Shown in pieces: positions 1 to 8,906 of a DNA stretch of 32,860 bases (its first letter is position 1; each line of letters opens with the position of its first letter). The stretch spans positions 1 to 32,860 of the forward strand of contig JARIBG010000109.1 in assembly GCA_029257465.1 (NCBI GenBank), written 5' to 3'. A program made the translations under genes and the position numbers. Under the pieces are notes generated by a model that was not told the origin of the DNA, did no database searches, and saw only the letters and a list, made by a program, of their open reading frames with translations. The DNA comes from Arthrobacter sp. Its GTDB lineage: Bacteria; Actinomycetota; Actinomycetes; Actinomycetales; Micrococcaceae.

Positions 1-107
1 CCGAGCAGCCGCGACTGCCAGGCGGAGGGGGAGTTCTCGCATGCGCTGACGGCGCCGATTCCGAGGACCGCGGCACCGGTGAGGAAGGCGCGCCGTGAGA
101 CCGACAT
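1..107 (-). CDS. N-terminus of a Tat-type lipoprotein, truncated by window start
   Basis: Reverse complement reads MSVSRRAFLTGAAVLGIGAVSACENSPSAWQSRLL: SRRAFL twin-arginine motif, hydrophobic stretch, VSAC lipobox. GGAG lies just upstream of the ATG. Absent from ORF track because it is open at the edge. Confidence 0.75.
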   Translation of the reverse strand, partial: MSVSRRAFLTGAAVLGIGAVSACENSPSAWQSRLL

Positions 108-406
108 CGTGCTCCATTTCTTCGAAGGTCCGTCAGCGGGCTGGTGAACCATTCCGGTCCGGCTGTACAACCTGCCCCCAGTCTAGGGTCGCCGGCGGCA
201 GGAACCTGCACGCCGCAGCACAGTGCTCGGCATGCAGGAGACGTATACCACGTGACCTTGGAATCACAAGTACTACGGGAGGGCCGGGTAATCCGTGCCT
301 CGGGCGCTGATCGCGACTGTAGGTTGAAGCGACAGGTCGGGGCGGAGGGCCGCCACACGAGGTCGGCCAGCCTGTTCCGGAGCAATTGAATTCAAAGGAA
401 ATCACA

Positions 407-3073
407 GTGCGTTATTTCGCGAACAGATATGCGGCGGCGGTAGGCGCTGCGGTCCTCAGCGTCGGACTCGTGGGTGGGTCGATGACTGCTGCGCTGGCTG
501 CCCCTGGCGCCGCGGTCAGACCGGTGCAACAGAGCGATCCCTCGGGTGAAGCGACCGAGGGTCAGGATGCTGCAGCGGATCAGCCGTGGATGAATACGCA
601 GTCCTCTCCCGAGGAGCGGGCGGACGAACTGCTGTCCGCGATGACGCTGGATCAGAAGATCCAGCAGATGCAGAATTTTCCCGAGGAGAACGATATCGAG
701 GGAACCTATCTCGCCGAGGGCGGGGAGCAGGCCGAGTGTGGTTTCACGCGCATCGGGCGGCATATCGAGGGCATCGAGTCCCTGAGCATCCCCACGATGC
801 GTGAAATCAATCAGGGTACCGGCATCAGGGGTGGAGATTGTGCCCCTGAACCCATCAAGACCGGTGGTCCGTCGGCTCCGCTGAATGCCGCGAGTTTCGA
901 CACGACCGCCGTCGAGGGGTGGGGTGCGGTTCTGGGAGCGGAGGCGAAGTCCTTCGCGCATCCGGTCCTCCTGGGGCCTGGGCTGAATCTTCTCCGTAAT
1001 CCGTTCGCGGGGCGGGCGCAGGAATACCCGAGTGAGGACCCCTTCCTCGCCGGCTCCATCCAGAGCGCGCAGATCCGGGGTACCCAGTCCGAGGGCACTC
1101 AGTCGATGATGAAGCACTACGCTCTCAACGACAATGAGTACGACCGGGAACGCTGGACCTCTGCGGTGCACGTCCCGGCGCGGGCGATGCATGAGCTGTA
1201 CCTGCTGCCGTTCGAGATGGCGGTCAAGGACGCCGAGGTCGCAGCCGTCATGTGTTCGTTCCCCATGGTCAATGGACGCTGGGCCTGCGGCAACGAGACA
1301 CTTTTGAGGCAGACCCTGGACACGTGGGGCTTCACCGGGTGGATCGAGGCGGATCGCCGGTCGATGCACAACACCCTGAACTCCCTGAATGCCGGTGTGG
1401 GCTGGGAGCTGGACTTCGAGCCGATCTACTACACGGCCGATGCACTCAAGGAGAACATTCGCCAGGGCACGATCATCCCCGCCGACATCGACCGGGTCCT
1501 GCGTCCGCGCTATGTGCAGATGTTCAGGTTCGGCAACTTCGACGATCCGCTGGACTCCTTCGGCGAGGACGATCTGGAGGCACACAGGGCCACTGCACGC
1601 ACGCTCGCCGAGAGCGGCGTTGTGCTGCTGAAGAACTTCGAGAACACGCTTCCGCTGGATGGCAGTGTCGAGAACGGGGACATCGGGTCGGTCGCGCTCA
1701 TCGGGCCGGACTGGTTCGCAGGTCAGGCGTCCATGCCCCCGCGCAACGGGGATCCCACCGAGCTCGTGATGACAGCGACGCAGGAGACGGTCACCCCGGA
1801 GGAGGGCATCAGGAACGAACTGGAACGACTCGGCTCGGATGCGACCGTGACCTATAACGACGGCGCCGACATCGCTTCAGCGGTGGAGCTGGCGGAGGAA
1901 TCCGATCTGGTCATCATGATGTTCGGTACCACTCCCCGCGAGTCGCAGGACCTGGAAACCATCAGCCTGACGGAGGTCAACGGGGTTCAGCAGCTCGAGG
2001 TGATGGACGCCGTCGCCGCAGCGAACGAGAACAACGTCGTCGTGCTCAAGACCGGCACCTCGGTGATGACCGACTGGTCGGACAAGACCAAGGCCATCGT
2101 GGCGGCGTGGTTCCCCGGACAGGACGACGGCGACGTCGTCGCCGGGATCCTCTTCGGCAGGCTCAACCCGTCGGGGAAGTCCCCCGTCACCTGGCCGGCC
2201 AGCGAGAGGGAGGCCGCCTGGGAGACCGAACGGCAGTACCCCGGGATCCGCCAGGACACCGGTACCTGTGGTGGGCAGGGAGTTCCCAGCGGCTTCGGGA
2301 TCGGCGACGACGACGATGCCGACGAGGAGGAGTGCCCGCCTCAGCTGGTCACCTACTACGAGGAGGACCTGGCAATGGGGTACCGGTGGTACGAGAAGAA
2401 CGACGTGGAGCCGGCCTACGCCTTCGGTCACGGGCTGTCCTACACGAACTTCGAGTACGACGAGCTCAGGGTGGACCAGGTCGAGCACCCGACCCCGGAG
2501 CAGACGGTCATGACCGTGCAGTACCGCGTGACCAATACCGGTGACGTCGCCGGCGCGGAAGCCTCACAGGTCTACCTCACCCTGCCGGAGGAGGCGGAGG
2601 AGCCGAGCAAGCGCCTGGTCGGATTCAACAAGGACATGCTGGAGCCAGGCGAGAGCAGGGACGTCAGTGTGGTGCTTGATTCGGATGCGTCCAACCATCC
2701 GTTCAGCTACTTCAAGTCGGAATCGGACCAGTTGCAGGAGTGGGACGAAGGTGACTGGAAGCAGGCCGACGGCGACTACACCGTCCACGTCGGTGGTGCC
2801 TCCAACAGTGTGCCGCTGACCCAGACGGTCAACTTCACCTGCGAACGGCAGGACGACGCCGGTACCTGCATCGCACTGGCCGGCGGCGGCACCGACGCGA
2901 GTGCCGATGGCACCGATGACTCCGACGAGTCGACCGAGGCAACATCCTCGAACGACAGTGCGCTCGGTGCCGGAGCGATCACCGCGATCGTCGCAGGAGG
3001 CCTCCTGCTCCTGGCCGCGATCATCGCCCTGGTCATCTGGCTGCAGCGACGCGGCACCAACCGGGCCGCGTAG
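407..3073 (+). CDS. Glycoside hydrolase family 3-like secreted protein with C-terminal membrane anchor
   Basis: ORF 386..3073. GTG at 407 preceded by AAAGGAA is a better start than TTG 386. Signal peptide, KHYALNDNE, WGFTGWIEAD, FGHGLSYTNFEY and a C-terminal fibronectin-III-like domain, then TM helix plus RRGTNRAA. Confidence 0.88.
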   Translation: MRYFANRYAAAVGAAVLSVGLVGGSMTAALAAPGAAVRPVQQSDPSGEATEGQDAAADQPWMNTQSSPEERADELLSAMTLDQKIQQMQNFPEENDIEGTYLAEGGEQAECGFTRIGRHIEGIESLSIPTMREINQGTGIRGGDCAPEPIKTGGPSAPLNAASFDTTAVEGWGAVLGAEAKSFAHPVLLGPGLNLLRNPFAGRAQEYPSEDPFLAGSIQSAQIRGTQSEGTQSMMKHYALNDNEYDRERWTSAVHVPARAMHELYLLPFEMAVKDAEVAAVMCSFPMVNGRWACGNETLLRQTLDTWGFTGWIEADRRSMHNTLNSLNAGVGWELDFEPIYYTADALKENIRQGTIIPADIDRVLRPRYVQMFRFGNFDDPLDSFGEDDLEAHRATARTLAESGVVLLKNFENTLPLDGSVENGDIGSVALIGPDWFAGQASMPPRNGDPTELVMTATQETVTPEEGIRNELERLGSDATVTYNDGADIASAVELAEESDLVIMMFGTTPRESQDLETISLTEVNGVQQLEVMDAVAAANENNVVVLKTGTSVMTDWSDKTKAIVAAWFPGQDDGDVVAGILFGRLNPSGKSPVTWPASEREAAWETERQYPGIRQDTGTCGGQGVPSGFGIGDDDDADEEECPPQLVTYYEEDLAMGYRWYEKNDVEPAYAFGHGLSYTNFEYDELRVDQVEHPTPEQTVMTVQYRVTNTGDVAGAEASQVYLTLPEEAEEPSKRLVGFNKDMLEPGESRDVSVVLDSDASNHPFSYFKSESDQLQEWDEGDWKQADGDYTVHVGGASNSVPLTQTVNFTCERQDDAGTCIALAGGGTDASADGTDDSDESTEATSSNDSALGAGAITAIVAGGLLLLAAIIALVIWLQRRGTNRAA

Positions 3074-3078
3074 TCACC

Positions 3079-3138
3079 CACAACGCCCGGTCCAGCTCCG
3101 CAACCAGAAACGGTAGCGGACCAGGACCGGGCGTTGTG
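3079..3138. repeat. Perfect 15-bp inverted repeat downstream of GH3 gene (possible transcription terminator)
   Basis: CACAACGCCCGGTCC (3079-3093) is the reverse complement of GGACCGGGCGTTGTG (3124-3138). 30-nt spacer with inner TCCGC/GCGGA. No clear T-tract after it. Confidence 0.7.
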
Positions 3139-3279
3139 CTGCCCGCGATCGGCGCACACCGATTCCATCGGCGCAAGAACGAGTAGTCGAAAGCCTTGCG
3201 CTTGTGTTAAGGATGCGACCAGAGTTAGAGCTCCACGAACGTACTGAGGCGAAGGCGAGTGGGCTGGGTGTCGACGAGG

Positions 3280-3474
3280 ATGAGTACTGAACAGCTGTAC
3301 ACGGTGGCGGAGGTCGCCGCCATGATGCGGGTTTCCAAGATGACGGTGTACCGACTGGTGCACGCGGGAACGATCCACAGCATCAGATTCGGCAGATCCT
3401 ACCGGGTACCCAGAAGTGCGATCCGGGAGTACCTCGAGGAGATGAATCCGGGGAGCGACTACTCCCTCGACTGA
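3280..3474 (+). CDS. Small helix-turn-helix protein, excisionase/BldC-like (MerR-type HTH)
   Basis: MSTEQLYTVAEVAAMMRVSKMTVYRLVHAGTIHSIRFGRSYRVPRSAIREYLEEM matches the excisionase-family/BldC HTH pattern. ATG 3280 in frame with ORF 3259. Confidence 0.88.
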   Translation: MSTEQLYTVAEVAAMMRVSKMTVYRLVHAGTIHSIRFGRSYRVPRSAIREYLEEMNPGSDYSLD

Positions 3475-3577
3475 CCGGGCACCGCTCGAGGTGGCGTCCT
3501 GCACGCAGCACTTCGAGGCCCAGGACGCCGACGAGTCCGAAGGTGAGCGGCGATGCCGGGAGTTCAGGAAGGGGCTC

Positions 3578-4450
3578 ATGCGGAGTCTTGAACAGTTCTT
3601 CCCTGCGCGACCGGCACCGGGTCGTACCGGGGATGCAGGTCTTTTCGGCCCCGGCTCCACAGCGTGGCGGGTCGCTCGTGAGCGCATCGTCCTTGCCGGC
3701 GGTCCCGCTGCGCTGCTGCTCCAGGTGGCACATCCGCTCGTAGGCGAGGGGGTCCGCTCCCATAGTGCTTTCGCCACGGACCCCCTGCGGCGCCTCCGGG
3801 GAACACTCGACGCCGTCCTGACCGTCACCTTCGGCGACCTGGCGCAGGTCCGGGCGACGGTGCAGCACGTGGTACTCAGGCACCGCCCCGTACGGGGCGC
3901 GCTCCCGCACCCCAGCGCCTCCCTCCCCGTTGGAACGGCGTACAGGGCGAGTGATCCGGAGCTGTCCCTGTGGGTGTTCGCGACACTCGTCTGGTCAGCA
4001 CTCGAGGTGACGGAGGCCTTTCTCCGCCCCATCACCGCTGAGGAACGCGACGCCTACTACCACGACATGAGACAGTTCGCCCGGCTGTTCGGCGTGACCG
4101 ATGCGCTCCTGCCCGCTGACTACGCCGGACTCGACCGGTATGTGGAGCACCACGTGAGAACGGTGCTCGACGTCGGCCCGACCGCACGGCTGATCAGCGG
4201 ACAGGTCCTCGCGCCCGACCCACCACTTCTTGCGCGTCCGCTCCGGAGGATTCCTTCGCTCCTGGCCGCAGGCCTCCTCCCTCCGGCGCTGCGGGAGGCT
4301 TACGCACTGCCGTGGCGGGGTCGGGAGCAGGTGGCATTCGCCGTCGTGCGCCGTATGGTGCGCCTCGCGATACCCCTGCTCCCCACGGGTGTGCGCTATT
4401 GGCCGCACTATCTGGTCGCGCGCGAACGGACCGCCCGCACGGCCGACTGA
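3578..4450 (+). CDS. Oxygenase MpaB family / DUF2236 protein
   Basis: GSTAWRVARERIVLAGGPAALLLQVAHPLVGEGV...HSAFATDPLRRLRGTLDAVLTVTFGD is typical of DUF2236. ATG 3578 has AGGAAGGGG upstream; ORF extends to 3491. Confidence 0.8.
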   Translation: MRSLEQFFPARPAPGRTGDAGLFGPGSTAWRVARERIVLAGGPAALLLQVAHPLVGEGVRSHSAFATDPLRRLRGTLDAVLTVTFGDLAQVRATVQHVVLRHRPVRGALPHPSASLPVGTAYRASDPELSLWVFATLVWSALEVTEAFLRPITAEERDAYYHDMRQFARLFGVTDALLPADYAGLDRYVEHHVRTVLDVGPTARLISGQVLAPDPPLLARPLRRIPSLLAAGLLPPALREAYALPWRGREQVAFAVVRRMVRLAIPLLPTGVRYWPHYLVARERTARTAD

Positions 4451-4601
4451 CCCGGTGCAGCGCTCCACCGGATCCAGGCACTGCCCGATGCGACCAGCCC
4501 GGCCGGCGCGTGCCTCCCTGAGCCCCTTACACCGCGGAAGGTGTTCGTCAAACTCCTGACCGATCGGATCATCCCATCTGTTGCTACCCGACCCCGTGCG
4601 C

Positions 4602-4607
4602 TAATGT
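4602..4607 (+). promoter_or_regulatory. Possible -10 element for the fdh operon
   Basis: TAATGT 6 nt before ATG 4614, with TTGCTA at 4581-4586 as a weak -35 (15-nt spacer). Confidence 0.3.
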
Positions 4608-4613
4608 CGCGGT

Positions 4614-7600
4614 ATGTCGAGGTTCAGCTTCTTGGAATGGCCCGTGGTACGGCAGCTTCGGTCGAGCGATCCGCTCGGTCGCGGGGAAGCTGTGACGTCG
4701 AAGAAAACCCGCGAGATCGCCCCCCGAACATCCACTGCGGATCGTGTGGTGCAGAGTGTGTGCCCCTACTGCGCCGTCGGGTGCGGGCAGCGCGTGTTCG
4801 TCAAGGACGAGAAGGTCGTCCAGATTGAAGGGGATTACGATTCTCCGATCTCCAGAGGAAGGCTCTGCCCGAAGGGGTCGGCCAGCGAGCAACTGGTCAA
4901 CGCACCCAGCAGGCAGACGGCGGTGCTGTACCGGGCGCCGTACGCCAAGGACTGGCAGGAGCTCGACTTGGAGACCGCCACCGACATGGTGGCCGACCGG
5001 TTCATCGAGGCACGTCGCAATACCTGGCAGGAGAACGATGAGCAGGGTCAGGCACTGCGGCGCACCATGGGCATCGCCGGCCTGGGTGGGGCAACGCTCG
5101 ACAATGAAGAGAACTACCTGATCAAGAAGCTCTTCACAGCCGCGGGAGCCGTGCAGCTGGAGAACCAGGCGCGTATTTGACACTCCGCAACGGTTCCCAG
5201 TCTGGGAACCTCATTTGGGCGCGGTGGAGCCACACAGACGCTCGAGGACATGGCGAACTCCGATTGCATCGTCATTCAGGGTTCGAACATGGCCGAATGC
5301 CACCCCGTGGGATACCAGTGGGTCGCGGAGGCCAAGGCCAGGGGCGCGAAGGTCATCCACGTCGATCCACGGTTCACGCGCACTAGCGCCGTTGCGAGCA
5401 AGCATGTCCCCATCCGGGCCGGCTCCGACATCGTGTTGCTCGGTGCCCTGATCAATTACGTCCTCAGCGAGGATCTGTGGTTCAAGGACTACGTACTCGC
5501 CTACACCAACGCGGCGACGGTGGTGGGAGAAGACTTCCGTGACACGGAGGACTTGGACGGGTTGTTCTCCGGTTACGATCCCGAGACCGGGCAGTATGAC
5601 CTGTCCTCCTGGGCGTACGAGGACAAGTCGGCTGAAAAGGGCGAGGGAGGTTCCGAGCACGGCGCGGACACCTCGGCCCGCGCTGCAGGCGACCAGTACG
5701 GCAGTGGTGGGGCGCCCATGAGCGGCGATTTCGAACGGGACACCACGCTGGAGAACCCGAGGACGGTGTTCCAGATCCTCAAGCGCCACTACTCCCGGTA
5801 CACCCCGGAGATGGTGCACGAGGCCTGCGGCATATCGGCTGAGGATTTCGACTACATGGCGCGGGCGATCACCGAGAATTCGGGTCGTGACCGCACCACC
5901 TGTTTCGCGTATGCCGTCGGCTGGACCCACCATACGGTGGGTGCGCAGTACATCCGCACCGCAGCGATCCTGCAGCTTCTGCTCGGCAACGTGGGCAGGC
6001 CGGGTGGCGGGATCATGGCACTGCGCGGCCACGCGAGCATCCAGGGCTCCACCGACATCCCGACCCTGTTCAATCTGCTGCCAGGTTATCTCCCGATGCC
6101 CAAGGCCGAGATGGGGAGCCTCGACGAGTACCTGGAGGAGGTTTTCGCGCCGGACGGAAAGGGGTACTGGGCAAACGCCGACGCCTATACGATCAGCCTG
6201 CTCAAAGCCTGGTGGGGTGATGCAGCCACGGAGGACTCCGAATGGGCCTACCAGTACATGCCCCGCATCAATGGTCCCCACGGGACCTACCAGACGGTCA
6301 TGCGCATGCTGGAGGACGACGTCGAGGGCTACTTCGTCTTCGGCCAGAACCCTGCCATCGGATCCGCCCACGGCAAGCTGCAGCGGCTGGGGATGTCACA
6401 CCTGAAATGGCTCGTGGTGCGGGACTTCAACCTGATCGAGACCGCGACCTGGTGGAAGGACGGTCCGGAGATCGCCACGGGTGAACTGAAAACCGAGGAG
6501 ATCGGTACCGAGGTCTTCTTCCTCCCGGGTGCCACCCACGTGGAAAAAGCAGGATCCTTCACGCAGACCCAGCGGTTGCTGCAGTGGCGGCACCAGGCTG
6601 TGCAGCCGCCGGGAGACTGCCAGAGCGAACTGAAGTTCTTCTTCGAACTCGGCAAGCGGATCCGAGCGAAGCTGGCAGATTCGACCGATGAGCGGGACCG
6701 TCCGTTGTTGGATCTCACCTGGGACTATCCCCTCGACGAGCACGGCGAGCCCGATCCCGAAGCGGTCCTCGCCGAGATCAACGGCTGCCATCTCACGGGG
6801 GACAAGGCGGGAACGCCGCTCTCTTCCTATACGGAGATGCGCGCAGACGGCTCAACCGCCGGCGGATGCTGGATCTACACAGGGGTCTATGCCGACGGCG
6901 TCAATCACGCTGCCGACCGCAAGCCCGGTCAGGAACAGGGACCCGTTGCTTCCGAGTGGGGCTGGTCCTGGCCGGCCAACCGGCGCATCCTGTACAACCG
7001 GGCGTCGGCTGATCCGGAAGGCAAGCCGTGGAGTGAACGCAAGAAATACATCTGGTGGGACGAGGAGCAGAAGCGGTGGACCGGAGCAGACGTCCCCGAC
7101 TTCCCCGTGGATCTCGCCCCCGGCACTGTTCCGGATCGCGACGCCAAGGGAGTCGCTGCGCTCGCCGGTGATGACCCGTTCATCATGCAGGCCGACGGTA
7201 AAGGATGGCTCTATGTGCCAAAGGGCATGGTTGATGGACCACTGCCGACACACTACGAGCCTCAGGAATCTCCGGTGTCCAATCCGCTCTACGGGCAGCA
7301 GCAGAACCCCACCCGGGTGGTGTTCCCACGCGCGGACAATCTCAGCGCGCCCAGTGCCGGCGACCGCGGATTGGAGGTCTACCCCTACGTGTTCACCACC
7401 TACCGCTTGACGGAGCATCACACGGCGGGCGGGATGAGCCGATGGCTGCCGTACCTCTCCGAGCTGCAACCGGAGATGTTCTGCGAGGTATCTCCCGAGC
7501 TGGCGGCCGAGCGTGGACTGGAACCCTACGGATGGGCCACCATCATCTCGCCGCGCTCTGCCATCGAGGCGAAGGTGCTGGTGACCGATCGGATGAAGCC

Positions 7601-7910
7601 GCTGGCGGTGGGTGGACAGGCCATCCACCAGATCGGCCTGCCCTATCACTGGGGTGTCGGACAGGACGCTGTGGTCTCCGGTGACGCCGTCAACGACCTC
7701 GTGGGCGTGACGCTGGATGCCAACGTGCAGATCCAGGAGTCCAAGGTGGGTTCGTGCACCATCGTCCCGGGTCGTCGGCCACAGGGTGCGGAGCTCCTCT
7801 CGCTGGTCGCCGAGTACCAGGCCCGCGCGGGGCTGACGCCGGAAACGAGTAACCAGAAGCTCACCGGATCCGCTCCGGTGTCGGGCGAGGGAACCAAGGA
7901 GGAGAACTGA
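4614..7910 (+). CDS. fdhA: Formate dehydrogenase alpha subunit, selenocysteine-containing (UGA at 5178-5180 read as Sec)
   Basis: ORFs 4614..5180 and 5250..7910 are in the same frame. Read-through gives ...ENQARI-U-HSATVPSLGTSFGRGGATQTLEDMANSDCIVIQGSNMAECHPVG..., continuous with the molybdopterin FDH family. N-terminal CPYCAVGCGQ [4Fe-4S] motif. Confidence 0.95.
5192..5210 (+). promoter_or_regulatory. Bacterial SECIS-like hairpin within fdhA
   Basis: GGTTCCC-AGTCT-GGGAACC: 7-bp perfect stem, 5-nt loop, loop starting 18 nt after the UGA. Aligns in register with the E. coli fdhF SECIS (GUU...GUCUG). Confidence 0.88.
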
Positions 7911-8906
7911 ATGGACCCGTTGACGGAATCTCCGGACCACCTCAGGCACAGCGGGCATCCCCGGAAGGGTTTTTTCACCGATACGTCGATCTGCATCGGG
8001 TGCAAGGCCTGCGAGGTCGCCTGCAAGGAATGGAACCGAAATCCTGCGGACTCGGACTACCAACTGCTCGAGTCCTCCTATGACAACACGGGCGAGCTCG
8101 GTGCGGACACATGGCGCCATGTGGCCTTCGTGGAGCAGGATCGTGAGCAGATCGACCGTGCCCGCGAGTCGGGCAAGGCCCTGGTCAGTCTCGGCATGCC
8201 GAAAATCGGGCCGCCCGGACAAGACCGGCCGTCGGATCTGTCCGGTACGGACACAGCCCCGCCGGACACGGACGAGTTCCGCTGGCTCATGTCCTCGGAC
8301 GTCTGTAAGCACTGCACCAACGCCGGTTGCCTCGATGTCTGTCCCACCGGTGCGCTGTTCCGAACGGAACACGGCACTGTGGTGGTGCAGGACGACGTCT
8401 GCAACGGCTGCGGAACCTGCGTGGCGGGGTGTCCCTTCGGCGTGATCGAACGGCGGAGCAACGGCACGGCCGGTCCGAAGACGGACCGTGACTTCACCCC
8501 GGGAGAACAGGCGCCGACGCGAAATGTCGGCGTCGCCCAGAAGTGCACCCTGTGTTACGACCGGATGGTCGATGACCAGACTCCGGCCTGCGCGCAGGCC
8601 TGCCCGACGACATCCATCAAGTACGGCGAACGCGAGGACATGGTCGCGTCTGCAAAGGAGCGGGTAGCGGAACTGCATGCCCAGGGTCTGACGGAGGCGC
8701 GGCTCTACGGCGCCAACGACTCCGATGGTGTCGGCGGCACCGGATCCGTTTTCCTGCTGCTGGACGAACCGGAGGTATACGGGTTGCCGCCCGATCCCCG
8801 GGTCCCCACGATGGATCTGCCACGGATGTACAAGCGGGCTGGTATGGCTGCAGCCGGCATGCTGGCCGCCGTCGCTGCAGCCTTCGTGGTAGGGGGCCGA
8901 AATTGA
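7911..8906 (+). CDS. fdhB: Formate dehydrogenase iron-sulfur (beta) subunit, 4Fe-4S dicluster ferredoxin-like
   Basis: Cys motifs CIGCKACEVACKEWN, CKHCTNAGCLDVCPTGA, CNGCGTCVAGCPFGV and CTLCYDRMVDDQTPACAQACPT. Confidence 0.93.
   Translation: MDPLTESPDHLRHSGHPRKGFFTDTSICIGCKACEVACKEWNRNPADSDYQLLESSYDNTGELGADTWRHVAFVEQDREQIDRARESGKALVSLGMPKIGPPGQDRPSDLSGTDTAPPDTDEFRWLMSSDVCKHCTNAGCLDVCPTGALFRTEHGTVVVQDDVCNGCGTCVAGCPFGVIERRSNGTAGPKTDRDFTPGEQAPTRNVGVAQKCTLCYDRMVDDQTPACAQACPTTSIKYGEREDMVASAKERVAELHAQGLTEARLYGANDSDGVGGTGSVFLLLDEPEVYGLPPDPRVPTMDLPRMYKRAGMAAAGMLAAVAAAFVVGGRN

Noticed and set aside
2776-4035. 419-aa minus-strand ORF over GH3 end, HTH and DUF2236
   Set aside because: Crosses three plausible genes antisense; no recognisable domain.
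5250-7910. Separate 886-aa CDS starting at ATG 5250
   Set aside because: Same frame as the 4614 ORF; the intervening codons encode the conserved FDH segment, so it is one Sec-containing gene.
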